Origin: an uncultured Pseudomonadales bacterium
Lineage (GTDB): Bacteria; Pseudomonadota; Gammaproteobacteria; Pseudomonadales; Azotimanducaceae
DNA length: 64,000 nucleotides
Direction of reading: 5' to 3'
Assembly: GCA_958296165.1 (NCBI GenBank)
Contig: OY282447.1
Span: 4,377,154-4,441,153 of the forward strand
Shown: one piece after another, positions 25,470 to 34,077 of the stretch
How positions within the stretch are numbered: the stretch's first letter is position 1
Layout: each line of letters opens with the position of its first letter
Made by a program: the position numbers and the translations under genes
Notes under the pieces: generated by a model
Told to the model about the DNA's origin: nothing
The model's input: only the letters and a program-made list of their open reading frames with translations
Databases searched by the model: none

Positions 25470-26888
25470 ATGGGAGACGAGATTCGCAAGCGCCACTTCG
25501 ACGCCGAGGATTTCAGCCACTTTCGCCGCCGCCTGAACGCGGAGACGGTGTTGGTGGGCGAATTGTTCGGAGGCGACGGCTTCAGCCACCGCGGCGACAT
25601 CGTGGGCTTCGAGCTGGAGGCGTGGATCGTCGACGTCCAAGGCCAGCCGCATCCGCACAATCAACGCCTGCTCGAAGAGATCGCCAACCCACTGGTGGTG
25701 CCGGAACTCGCGGCCTTCAACGTCGAGTTGAACGGCAGCCCCACGGCCTTGAGCGGCAACGTGTTCTCACGCATCCACGACGAGCTCTCGGCCACTTGGG
25801 AAACCTGCCGCGCCGGTGCCGACGCACTCGGTTGTCGGCTAGCTACCGTGGGCATCCTGCCCACCATCCGCCCAGACTTGCTGAACTCCAACTACATGTC
25901 GGCGCTGGTGCGCTACCAAGCGCTGAACGATCGCATCCTCGCGCTACGCGACGGCGACCCATTGCGGATCCGCATCACGACCGGCGAAGGCCTGGACATG
26001 ACCCACGAGGACGTGATGCTGGAGGCGGCTGCCACGTCGTTCCAAATCCATCTGCAGTGCAAGCCGGAGCGTGCCGTACGCGATTTCAACGCTGCGCTGG
26101 TGGCTTCCGCGCCCATGGTGGCGCTGGCCGCCAATTCGCCGTTCCTGTTCGGCCAATCGTTGTGGGAGGAGACGCGCATTCCGCTGTTCGAGCAAGCCGT
26201 TTCGGTGGGCCATCGCGCACCCGCGCGCGTCACGTTCGGCACCGGCTATGCCGCCGAATCGCTGTTCGAGATATTCGCCGAGAACCAGCGAGAACACCCC
26301 ATCCTGCTGCCTTTCGTGCAACCGGACGAACCGGCCCACAAGTACAGCCACGTGCGTTTCCAGAACGGCACGATATGGCGCTGGAACCGGCCGCTGCTAG
26401 GTTTCGACTACGATGGCCAACCGCACTTGCGGATCGAACATCGGGTTGTGCCGGCCGGGCCCACCATTCGCGACTGCGTGGCAAACGTGGCCGCATTCCT
26501 CGGCATGGTGCGCGGCTTGGTGGACGCGGAAGAACCGGTGGAGAGCCGGCTGGAGTTCGCCGACGCCAAGGACAACTTCTACGCTGCGGCCAAGTTCGGC
26601 TTGGATGCCAAGCTCAAGTGGATCGACGGCCGAACGCACAGGGCGCGGGACTTGCTGGGCGAGACGCTGCTGCCGCTCGCGGCCGCGGCATTGGCCAAGC
26701 TGGAAATCCCGCAACGGGAAATCGACCGCTATATAGGCACGGCGCAAGCGCGGGTCGAAACCGGCCAGACCGGCGCCAGCTGGCAGCGCGCCTGGGTAGC
26801 CAAGCACGGCGCGGACTGGGCGGCGCTCACATGTGCCTACGTCGATGCGCAGGAGAGCGACGAACCAGTCCACAGCTGGACACTATGA
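25470..26888 (+). CDS. Glutamate-cysteine ligase family 2 (GCS2)-like carboxylate-amine ligase
   Basis: A 472-residue ATP-grasp-like ligase of the GCS2 family. The N-terminal metal and substrate loop reads GFELEAWIVD near residue 49, then FNVELNGSP with acidic ligands, TTGEGLDMTHEDVMLEAAATSFQIH around 170-190, and the Arg-rich LRIEHRVVPAGPT. It should join the carboxylate of glutamate (or a related acid) to an amine. A tight link to the next gene, an aspartoacylase-like amidase four bases away, argues for a dedicated pathway and not glutathione synthesis alone. The ATG at 25470 directly follows a TTG; no strong ribosome site is seen. Confidence 0.82.
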   Translation: MGDEIRKRHFDAEDFSHFRRRLNAETVLVGELFGGDGFSHRGDIVGFELEAWIVDVQGQPHPHNQRLLEEIANPLVVPELAAFNVELNGSPTALSGNVFSRIHDELSATWETCRAGADALGCRLATVGILPTIRPDLLNSNYMSALVRYQALNDRILALRDGDPLRIRITTGEGLDMTHEDVMLEAAATSFQIHLQCKPERAVRDFNAALVASAPMVALAANSPFLFGQSLWEETRIPLFEQAVSVGHRAPARVTFGTGYAAESLFEIFAENQREHPILLPFVQPDEPAHKYSHVRFQNGTIWRWNRPLLGFDYDGQPHLRIEHRVVPAGPTIRDCVANVAAFLGMVRGLVDAEEPVESRLEFADAKDNFYAAAKFGLDAKLKWIDGRTHRARDLLGETLLPLAAAALAKLEIPQREIDRYIGTAQARVETGQTGASWQRAWVAKHGADWAALTCAYVDAQESDEPVHSWTL

Positions 26889-26892
26889 CGCG

Positions 26893-27825
26893 ATGAAGCT
26901 AGAGGTCAGGCCGGAACTGGCCTCGGTCGTCCGGTTGCCCGCGTCCGCGCTGGCTGATGCGCTAGGGGGGCCGACGCTGTTCGACTTGCGCAAGGATGGC
27001 GAGCCGCCGCTCTTCGTTTCGGTGCTCGTGCATGGCAACGAGGTATCCGGCTGGGATGCCGTGCGCGCGCTGCACCGCGAACTCGCCGCCGTATCGGCGC
27101 TCGTATTTGTCGGCAACGTCGCTGCTGCGAAGGCGGGTGTTCGCGCGTTGCCCGGCCGAGTCGACTTCAACCGCGTTTGGGAAGGCGGCGACTGCCCGGA
27201 AGCCGCACTCGCCGCCGAGGTCGTGGAAATCGCCGCCACAGCCAAGCCTCGCCTTGCCATCGACATCCACAACAACACCGGCCGCAATCCGCCCTACGCC
27301 GTGGTGGCCCGGGCCGACCGTTCGACGCTGACGCTGGCGCGGGCATTCTCGAACCTAACGCTATTCGCAACGCAGCCGGGAGGCTTCCAAACGCGGCGCT
27401 TTGCGGAGTTCTGCCCCGCGGTTACGGTTGAAGTCGGCACGCCGCAGGATCCCGCCAGTACCGCTCGCGCCACTGCGTTCCTCGCTCGTTTGCTCGCTGA
27501 GGGCGTGCAGAGAGCGGACCTCACGACGCTGGCACTGTTCGAGACCACGGCCAGGGTAACCGTGTCGGCAGACACGGAGCTCGTGCCCGAAACGCAGGGC
27601 TATAACTTCCGAACGGCGCCAGCCGGCACTGTGTTGGCGCACGCCGGCACGCTTAGCGCGTGGAGCGCGGACGGACGCGAGATCGGTGCTGAGTATTTCC
27701 GCCGCCGCAACGGAGCGACCGTGCTCAACGACGCAGCAGCCATCGCCATGTACACGCCGGATCTCGACGCCGCTCGCCTCGACTGCCTCTGCTATCTGCT
27801 CGAACCGCGCTCTGTCCATGTCTGA
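26893..27825 (+). CDS. Succinylglutamate desuccinylase/aspartoacylase-family zinc hydrolase
   Basis: A 310-residue M14-like amidase. The zinc ligands are the His and Glu in VLVHGNEVSGWDA near residue 55 and the His in LAIDIHNNTGRNPPYA near residue 120. A catalytic Glu is likely in VTVEVGTPQD near residue 180. A C-terminal beta domain follows (QGYNFRTAPAGTVLAHAG). The family removes acyl groups from N-acyl amino acids or acts as a carboxypeptidase. The ATG at 26893 comes four bases after the GCS2-like gene, and the end overlaps metX by eight bases. A ligase next to an amidase suggests a tag-then-release cycle; the substrate is unknown. Confidence 0.8.
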   Translation: MKLEVRPELASVVRLPASALADALGGPTLFDLRKDGEPPLFVSVLVHGNEVSGWDAVRALHRELAAVSALVFVGNVAAAKAGVRALPGRVDFNRVWEGGDCPEAALAAEVVEIAATAKPRLAIDIHNNTGRNPPYAVVARADRSTLTLARAFSNLTLFATQPGGFQTRRFAEFCPAVTVEVGTPQDPASTARATAFLARLLAEGVQRADLTTLALFETTARVTVSADTELVPETQGYNFRTAPAGTVLAHAGTLSAWSADGREIGAEYFRRRNGATVLNDAAAIAMYTPDLDAARLDCLCYLLEPRSVHV

Positions 27826-28900
27826 CGGACGTCGCTACATCGTCATCGACGGCCGCTTCGAGATGCAGCACGGCGCCATCGAATCGCCCACGATCGCGTT
27901 CGAGACCTGGGGTGCGCTGAACGCCAACGCCGACAACGCGGTGCTGTTGTTTACCGGGCTTTCGCCGTCCGCGCACGCCGCTTCTTCGCCAGCCGACCCT
28001 TCCTCCGGCTGGTGGGAAGACATGATCGGTGCCGACAAACCCATCGACACGTCGCGCTACTTCGTCGTCTGCGTGAACTCGCTGGGCAGCTGCTTCGGTT
28101 CCACCGGCCCGGCCGCGCCGAATCCGGCGACTGGTCGCCCCTACCGCCTCGACTTCCCGATCCTCGCGTTGGAGGACGTCGCTCATGCTGGCCACGCCGT
28201 GGTGGAGAGCCTTGGCATCGAGCGCCTGCATGCCGTGGTAGGCGCTTCCATGGGCGGCATGACGGCGCTGGCCTATGCCGCAATCTACCCCCAGCATGTC
28301 GATGGCTTGCTGTCGATTTCTTCCGCCACCAGAAGCGAACCGTTCGCCATCGCACTGCGATCTCTGCAACGCGAGCTCATACGCCAGGATCCGGCCTGGA
28401 AGAACGGCAACTACGCCTTCGACGAGCCGCCCACGCTCGGCATGCGTCAAGCCCGCAAGCTCGGCATGATTACCTACCGCTCGGCGAGCGAATGGGCGCA
28501 GCGCTTTGGGCGCGAACGGAACACGGAAGGCAATCCTCACGTCCACTTCGGCATCGACTTCGAGGTGGAAGCGTATTTGGAGGCCCACGCCAACAAGTTC
28601 ATCGGCACCTTCGACGCCAACTGCTATCTGTATCTGTCGCGCGCCATGGACCTGTTCGACATCGCCGACCACGGCGGCTCGGTGGCGGAAGGTCTCAAGC
28701 GCGTGCGGGTGCGCCGGGCAATGGTGATCGGCGTTGAATCCGACTTTCTGTTCCCGCTCCATCAGCAGCGCGAGCTAGCGGACGGCCTGCGCCAAACGGT
28801 GCCAGACGTCGACTTCGGGGCACTCGCTTCCATCCAAGGCCACGACTCGTTCCTCGTCGACATGGACCAGTTCCGGCCTGCTTTGGCGAGTTTCTTCTAG
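27818..28900 (+). CDS. metX: MetX-family homoserine/serine O-acyltransferase
   Basis: A 360-residue alpha/beta hydrolase-fold acyltransferase. The nucleophile is S144 in VVGASMGGMTAL, the acid is in IGVESDFLFPL and the His is in IQGHDSFLVD. The oxyanion block reads VCVNSLGSCFGSTGP. The family activates homoserine (or serine) with acetyl- or succinyl-CoA for methionine or cysteine synthesis. The SCFGSTGP wording resembles the serine or homoserine succinyl-transferring groups, but donor and acceptor cannot be fixed by eye. The ATG at 27818 overlaps the preceding stop. It converges with the SelD gene, leaving only seven bases. Confidence 0.88.
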   Translation: MSDGRRYIVIDGRFEMQHGAIESPTIAFETWGALNANADNAVLLFTGLSPSAHAASSPADPSSGWWEDMIGADKPIDTSRYFVVCVNSLGSCFGSTGPAAPNPATGRPYRLDFPILALEDVAHAGHAVVESLGIERLHAVVGASMGGMTALAYAAIYPQHVDGLLSISSATRSEPFAIALRSLQRELIRQDPAWKNGNYAFDEPPTLGMRQARKLGMITYRSASEWAQRFGRERNTEGNPHVHFGIDFEVEAYLEAHANKFIGTFDANCYLYLSRAMDLFDIADHGGSVAEGLKRVRVRRAMVIGVESDFLFPLHQQRELADGLRQTVPDVDFGALASIQGHDSFLVDMDQFRPALASFF

Positions 28901-28907
28901 CCGCCGC

Positions 28908-31076
28908 TTATGTAGAGCTGATGACCAGCTCCTGGCCGCCGACCTCGCCGATCACAGCCGCTTCCGCAAAGCCTGCTTGGCGCAGCGCGGCCACGCACTG
29001 CTCTGCACGATCTGCAGGAAGGCCCGCCAACAGGCCGCCGGCAGTCTGCGGGTCTGCCAGAACGCGGACTTCCGGCGCGTTGGGCGCCGCGCCGAGAATC
29101 GCGTAGTCGTCAATCGCCCGCTCGTTGCTGGCGTGCAAAGAGCTGGCCATGCCGGCGGCGAGCACATCGAGGACGCCGGCAAGGCGAGGCACTCGGCTGG
29201 CATGTACACGTACACCCACGCGGGACGCACGGGCCATTTCCGAGAGGTGGCCGGCAAGGCCGAAGCCGGTCACGTCGGTGCATCCGCTCACGCCGTGCCG
29301 GCGCAGGATGGCCACTGCGGCGGCATTGGACTGATCCATGCACTCGATGGCAGCCATCACATCGCCCGCTCTTGCGCTGCCCTGCATGGCTGCCGCTAAC
29401 AGCGCGCCGGTGCCAATGGGCTTGGTGAGCACGAGTTTGTCGCTCGGCGTTAGGCCACCTTTGGCAAGTGCGGGGCCTGCCAGCGTGCCGGTGACGCTGA
29501 ATGCGATGCCAAGTTCCGCGCCCTCCGCCGAGTGGCCGCCGACGAGGTCGACGTCGTGCTGGCGCAACACTGCCAAGGCGCCCGCCATCATCTGAAACAG
29601 GTCCTCCTCCATCATCGCGTCCGCCATTACCGGCACCGTGGCCAACGCCAGCGCGAAGGCTGGATCGGCGCCCATCGCATATAGATCGTTGAGCGCGTGG
29701 TGGGCGCTGATGCGGCCGAAGCGGTAGACGTCGTCGATCATGGCGCGAAAGCCATCGCAGCTCATCGCGACACTGCCGGCACCAACCTGCACCACCGCGG
29801 CATCGTCGCCGATGCCGCGCAACGTGGCCGGCGAGGTCTCGATTGCAAGGCGGTTCAATACGCGCAGCAGCAGGTCTGCACTCAGCTTGGCCCCACAGCC
29901 GCCGCAGCGCATGGCGTCCGGCGCATCCGCCTGCAAAGCGCTCGGCAGCATTGCCGGCGGCAACTCCATCGTTGGCAGGTTGTTGAACTTGGCCATGAAG
30001 CGTTGGTCGATCCATCGCTTGCAGCGCCACACCCAGCGACCGCTGGCAGCGTGCGAGCCGCGGCTTGCGACGGCGTTCTCGTCGCCAAGTCCAACGATGG
30101 CGAGCGCGCGGCGCTGCGGGCGGTAGCGGCGCAATTTCAATCCGGTAGCGGCAGCGCTGAGGTTGTGCGCCAACGCCGGGCCCTGTCGAACCGCGTAAAC
30201 GCCCGATTTCGGGCGTGGCGCACCTGCTATCGCCGCAACGTCGCCGGCGGCGAAGACGCCTGGATGGGAAACCGACTGCAGGCAATCGTCAACGGCAACG
30301 AAACCGGCAGCGTCCGTCGCCAAGCCGCCCGCAGCAGGCCAAGGCGGCGCTTCTACGCCCGTCACCCAAAGCACATGATCGACGCCCAATGCACGACCGT
30401 CCGCGGCGACCACTTGCTCCCCTTGCGCCTCGACGACCTGGAAGCCGGCCTCGACTGTGATTCCCTGCCCCGCCAATGCCTTGTGGAGGCGAGACCGCGC
30501 CGCTGGCGCGAAGCCGGGGAGGATTTCGGGGCTGGCTTCTATCAGCACGATGCCGAGCTCCGCAAAGCGGCTGGCGATAGCCAGGGCGAGTTCCACGCCG
30601 CCGGGCCCGCTGCCGACGATGGCCAGCCGCCGCAAGGCACCATCGGCAACCAAGCGTTCCCAAACCGGCAGAAATCGGCCGATGGGCTTGACCGGCGTGA
30701 CGAAGTCGGATGCGAAGCGTTCGCCGGGCACGCCGCCGGTGTTGATGGAGAGAACATCGTAGCGCAGGGACGGCCGGTCGCCGAACTCGATGTGTCGGTT
30801 CGCCAAGTCGAGGCCGGTCGCCTCGGCAGCGATGAAACGCGCCCCGGCGAAGGCGGCCAAACGCACCAAGTCGATGTGGATGTCGTCCCAAGCGTAGTGG
30901 CCGGCGACGAAGCCCGGCAGCATGCCGCTATAGGGAGAATGCGGCTCGCGCGCCACGATGGTGAGCCGCAGGCCAGGTTCGGGATGCATCCCGAAGCGCT
31001 TGAGTACCTGCACGTGGGCATGGCCGCCGCCAAGCAGGACGATGTCGCGCAGCGGCGGCGCGACTGCCGGAGTCAT
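28908..31076 (-). CDS. selD: Bifunctional flavoprotein (NADH dehydrogenase-like)-selenide water dikinase fusion
   Basis: A 722-residue fusion. Residues 1-370 are a pyridine nucleotide-disulfide oxidoreductase of the Ndh/SQR type (DIVLLGGGHAHVQVLKRFG, YSGMLPGFVAGHY, GVFAAGDVAAIAG). Residues about 385-722 are SelD, which makes selenophosphate from selenide and ATP. The catalytic Cys394 and Lys397 are in RCGGCGAKL, and the ATP/Mg acids in GIGDDAAVVQV, MSCDGFRAMIDDVYRFGRI and LNDLYAMGADP. The active-site residue is Cys, not selenocysteine. The flavoprotein may supply reduced selenium. Its presence implies selenoproteins or selenouridine-tRNA; no selA, selB, selU or SECIS element was recognised here. 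The start is ATG at 31076. Confidence 0.95.
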   Translation of the reverse strand: MTPAVAPPLRDIVLLGGGHAHVQVLKRFGMHPEPGLRLTIVAREPHSPYSGMLPGFVAGHYAWDDIHIDLVRLAAFAGARFIAAEATGLDLANRHIEFGDRPSLRYDVLSINTGGVPGERFASDFVTPVKPIGRFLPVWERLVADGALRRLAIVGSGPGGVELALAIASRFAELGIVLIEASPEILPGFAPAARSRLHKALAGQGITVEAGFQVVEAQGEQVVAADGRALGVDHVLWVTGVEAPPWPAAGGLATDAAGFVAVDDCLQSVSHPGVFAAGDVAAIAGAPRPKSGVYAVRQGPALAHNLSAAATGLKLRRYRPQRRALAIVGLGDENAVASRGSHAASGRWVWRCKRWIDQRFMAKFNNLPTMELPPAMLPSALQADAPDAMRCGGCGAKLSADLLLRVLNRLAIETSPATLRGIGDDAAVVQVGAGSVAMSCDGFRAMIDDVYRFGRISAHHALNDLYAMGADPAFALALATVPVMADAMMEEDLFQMMAGALAVLRQHDVDLVGGHSAEGAELGIAFSVTGTLAGPALAKGGLTPSDKLVLTKPIGTGALLAAAMQGSARAGDVMAAIECMDQSNAAAVAILRRHGVSGCTDVTGFGLAGHLSEMARASRVGVRVHASRVPRLAGVLDVLAAGMASSLHASNERAIDDYAILGAAPNAPEVRVLADPQTAGGLLAGLPADRAEQCVAALRQAGFAEAAVIGEVGGQELVISST

Positions 31077-31095
31077 GGCGCTTCGCGCCGTGGCG

Positions 31096-31713
31096 TCAAT
31101 GCGCCGCGTGGGCGTTCCGACGCTCGGCGGCTTGGTCGGCGTCGCGTTGGGTGAAGTTGATCAGGCAGCCGATGGCGTCTTTGGCCTCGATCGCCGGCTT
31201 CTCGCCGGCCAGCACGGCGTCGAGTGCGTCTGCGAGATAATGATGCTGCGCCGCCGCGCGCTGACGCTCGTAGCTCAGCCGGTCGTTGATCGGGCCGCGA
31301 TAGGCGATGTGGCGCATAGGGTCAAGCACCAGCACTTCCGCCGTGCGGGTGAGCGCCAAGCTGGTGCCTACTTCCTGGGTTTCGTCCACGAGGATGGGAA
31401 AGTCAATGCCGAACTCTTCCGCTTCAGCGCGAATGGTCTCGGTGCGGTCTTGCAGGTTCGAGTTGATCATCAGGAACGCGACGCCAAGCCGTTCATACTC
31501 GGCGCGCACCGCTCGCAGGTCCGGCAGCGCATTGCGCACCACCGGGCAGCCATTGCCTTGCACCATCAAGACCACGGCCTTGGCGTCTGCATAGGCGCCG
31601 AGCTCGTGCTTCTCGCCGCGCTGATCCAACAACGCGAAATCGTCCACTTGCAGCGCGGCACCAACAGGCGCCCAACAACACGCGGCAGCAATCAAAGCGA
31701 TCCGACCATCCAT
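31096..31713 (-). CDS. Secreted redoxin (AhpC/TSA-like thioredoxin-fold) protein
   Basis: A 205-residue protein with a Sec signal (RIALIAAACCWAPVGAA) and a thioredoxin fold. FALLDQRGEKHELGAYADAKAVVLMVQGNGCPVVRNALPD gives the peroxidatic-type Cys, followed by FPILVDETQEVGTSLALTRTAEVLVLD and YRGPINDRLSY. A later Cys lies in AKDAIGCLI. The layout is that of periplasmic redoxins of unknown substrate. The ATG at 31713 is chosen because GGAGGA precedes it; the frame extends further upstream. It precedes the SelD fusion by 19 bases on the same strand, so the two may be cotranscribed. Confidence 0.85.
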   Translation of the reverse strand: MDGRIALIAAACCWAPVGAALQVDDFALLDQRGEKHELGAYADAKAVVLMVQGNGCPVVRNALPDLRAVRAEYERLGVAFLMINSNLQDRTETIRAEAEEFGIDFPILVDETQEVGTSLALTRTAEVLVLDPMRHIAYRGPINDRLSYERQRAAAQHHYLADALDAVLAGEKPAIEAKDAIGCLINFTQRDADQAAERRNAHAAH

Positions 31714-31768
31714 GCAGTTCCTCCAACACGTCGGCATTTGGCAATGTCGAATCAGTATAGCCCCGCCT

Positions 31769-33004
31769 TCAGCCCGGCACGGCCAGCCGCTCGCCCTCGC
31801 GGCTGTCGAGGAAGTCTAGATTCACGCCGTCCATGATCGCGCCGGGATGGTGCAGGTCTCGCGCACGCATCACCACGCGGCTGCCGAAGCGCTCGATCAG
31901 GCGGTCGATGGTGGTATCGAGCCGGTGCCGCACTGCGTCTTCAAAGAGATCGAGCTGCAATGGTTCGTCGCGCCATGCGAGATCGTATACGGCCATGCCA
32001 ACGAGCCGAAACGGGCCGGCATGGTCGAACTCGTCGAGCAGACGCCTGCCCACTGCCAGGAATTCGCTGCCGAGGTCGGCTGGCTTGCGCAGCCGGCGCT
32101 GGCGCGTGAGCATCTCGAAGCGGTTGGTCTTCAACCGCACGCGCACGCCTTTGGCGACGTAGCCCTTGGCGCGAACGCGGCGAGCAATGCGTTCCGAAGC
32201 GCGCCGCAAGTGCCTTTCGATGTCTTCGCGGGCGAACACGTCGCGGCTGAGCGTGCGATCAGAGCCGATGCTCTTCGCCGCCCGCGCGCGCAACACCGGG
32301 CGCGGGTCGCGGGCATTGGCGAGGTCGTGGAAGTGTCGGCCGGCACTGCCGAGACGATCGCACAGGAAGCCCACGTCGGCGGCGGCCACAGCGCCGATCG
32401 TGTCTAGCCCGATAGCCAACATGCGCGGCACCGTCTTGCGCCCGGCACCCCACAGCTTGCTTACCGGCAGCGGTGCCAGCCAGCTCTTGGCCTGCTCCGG
32501 CGGCACGACGGTCAGGCCGTCTGGCTTGTCGTGGGCGCTTGCTGCTTTGGCCACGTACTTGCTGCTCGCGACGCCCACCGAGATGTTCAGGCCCGTGGCA
32601 TCGCGCACCGCCTGCTTGATCTTGCGGCCCATTTCCACAGGCGGGCCGAACAATCGTTCGGCACCGGTCATGTCGAGGAACGCTTCGTCTAGCGACAGCG
32701 CTTCCACTCGAGGAGAGAAATCCGTGAATACGTCCATCACCCTTTGCGAGATCTGCTGATAGCGGTCGAAACGCGGTTCCACCATGATGGCGTGCGGGCA
32801 GCGCCGCCGCGCCTCGGCCACCGGCATGGCACTGCCGACGCCGTAGGGCCGCGCCTCGTAGCTGGCGGTGAGCACGACGCCGCGATAGCTGTTCGGCCCC
32901 ACTAGGATGGGCTTGCCACGCAACGCCGGATTGTCCATCTGTTCGACGGCGGCGTAGAAGGCGTCCATGTCGGCGTGGACGACGATGCGCGGCCAAATAT
33001 CCAT
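31769..33004 (-). CDS. dinB: DNA polymerase IV (Y-family)
   Basis: A 411-residue translesion polymerase. Catalytic acids sit in HADMDAFYAAVEQ (palm) and EALSLDEAFLDMTG. The fingers motif is YEARPYGVGSAMPVAEA, followed by the thumb HhH (SKLWGAGRKTVPRMLAIGL) and a little finger. LQLDLF near residue 360 is a clear beta-clamp binding motif. It bypasses lesions with low fidelity. The ATG is at 33004; a LexA-like box lies 11 bases upstream, so the gene should be SOS-induced. The redoxin gene follows on the same strand after a 55-bp gap. Confidence 0.95.
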   Translation of the reverse strand: MDIWPRIVVHADMDAFYAAVEQMDNPALRGKPILVGPNSYRGVVLTASYEARPYGVGSAMPVAEARRRCPHAIMVEPRFDRYQQISQRVMDVFTDFSPRVEALSLDEAFLDMTGAERLFGPPVEMGRKIKQAVRDATGLNISVGVASSKYVAKAASAHDKPDGLTVVPPEQAKSWLAPLPVSKLWGAGRKTVPRMLAIGLDTIGAVAAADVGFLCDRLGSAGRHFHDLANARDPRPVLRARAAKSIGSDRTLSRDVFAREDIERHLRRASERIARRVRAKGYVAKGVRVRLKTNRFEMLTRQRRLRKPADLGSEFLAVGRRLLDEFDHAGPFRLVGMAVYDLAWRDEPLQLDLFEDAVRHRLDTTIDRLIERFGSRVVMRARDLHHPGAIMDGVNLDFLDSREGERLAVPG

Positions 33005-33015
33005 ACAAGCAATGA

Positions 33016-33035
33016 TACTGTATGTTGAAACAGCA
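33016..33035 (-). promoter_or_regulatory. Candidate LexA (SOS) box upstream of dinB
   Basis: TACTGTATGTTGAAACAGCA contains CTGT-N8-ACAG (33018-33033), the gammaproteobacterial LexA half-site arrangement. It is 11-30 bases before the dinB start, where it would block transcription or promoter clearance. A second, closely similar box (TACTGTATGT core) stands in front of imuA. Confidence 0.75.
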
Positions 33036-33100
33036 TCAAGGCCTGCGATTAGCCCTGCCGAGCAAAGGCTAGAAGCTCGTTTTGAGTCGTGCCGACGACG

Positions 33101-33967
33101 TTACTCGAATGGCCGTTCGCCCTCGCACATCACTCGGTACAGAGTGCGGGGGGCGTCGCCGTGGTCGTAGACGCCGGCGTGCAGGGTGCAGCGGTTGTCC
33201 CACATCACCAAGTCGCCGGGTTGCCAGCGATGGCGGTACATGGCGTAGATGTTCTGAGCGTGTTCGTACAGGAACGCGATCAGGTTCTTGCCCTCGCGTT
33301 GCGTCATGCCTTCCGCCTCGATGCAGCGCATCGGCAGCGTAACGTACAGCGCTTTGCGGCCGGTGACCGGATTGGTGCGCAAGGCCGGATGCCACACGGG
33401 ATTCGGCACTTCCTCGGGGCGCTTGGTGCCGGTGACAACATGCTTGAAGCGCAGCCCGGACAGCCAGCGCTGCATAACGGGCGAGAGGCCCTCATAGGCA
33501 ATGTACAAGTTGGCGAAGACGGTATCGCCGCCCGTCGGCGGCAGCTCCACTGCAGCCAGCGATGTATAGGATGGCGGCCGTTCGACAAAGCAGGTATCGG
33601 TGTGGAAGCCGTTGATCGGCGGTAGATCATTGCCGGGCCGCGCGATGACGTGAACGTCCGGCCAGTCCACGTGGCGGTCCTCGCCGGGCGTGAAGGTAAT
33701 CGGATGGAAGCGGCGCACGAACGCGACATGCTGCTGCGGCGTGACGAACTGCTCCGGAAACACGGCGACGCAATAGGTGGATACGAGGCGGCGCACTGCC
33801 TCGATCTGCGCATCGGTCATGTCGTCTACGGCCACGCCGGTGATGCGAACGCCGGTCTGGCCGGTAAGCAGCTCGGCGCGCAGCGCCCCGCCCTCGGACA
33901 CATCCTCCATGCCAGCAAGTGCGCCATCCGTGCGCGGTTCCAATCCTGCGGTTGCCAAAGCTGCCAT
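33101..33967 (-). CDS. TauD/TfdA-family Fe(II)/2-oxoglutarate dioxygenase
   Basis: A 288-residue dioxygenase with the facial triad HxD in NGFHTDTCFVERPP and the distal His in NRCTLHAGVYDHGD. The 2-oxoglutarate Arg is in PRTLYRVMCEGERPF. The fold core includes VPNPVWHPALRTNPVTGRKALYV, typical of the TauD/TfdA group that hydroxylates sulfonates, phenoxyacetates and related acids; the substrate is unknown. The ATG at 33967 has AAGGAGG. It lies upstream of dinB on the same strand, but the LexA box between them indicates separate control. Confidence 0.92.
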   Translation of the reverse strand: MAALATAGLEPRTDGALAGMEDVSEGGALRAELLTGQTGVRITGVAVDDMTDAQIEAVRRLVSTYCVAVFPEQFVTPQQHVAFVRRFHPITFTPGEDRHVDWPDVHVIARPGNDLPPINGFHTDTCFVERPPSYTSLAAVELPPTGGDTVFANLYIAYEGLSPVMQRWLSGLRFKHVVTGTKRPEEVPNPVWHPALRTNPVTGRKALYVTLPMRCIEAEGMTQREGKNLIAFLYEHAQNIYAMYRHRWQPGDLVMWDNRCTLHAGVYDHGDAPRTLYRVMCEGERPFE

Positions 33968-34077
33968 AGGTTGGCCCTCCTTAAGATCGACTCAGTTCGC
34001 CTGCGCCGAGAGTCGCCAATCCGATGCCAAAACGCAACCGTATGGACGGCGCTGACATCTCAGCTATCATCGAGTGC

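Noticed and set aside
29697-31154. Long plus-strand frame opposite the SelD fusion
   Set aside because: Low-complexity shadow of a well supported minus-strand gene; no ribosome site.
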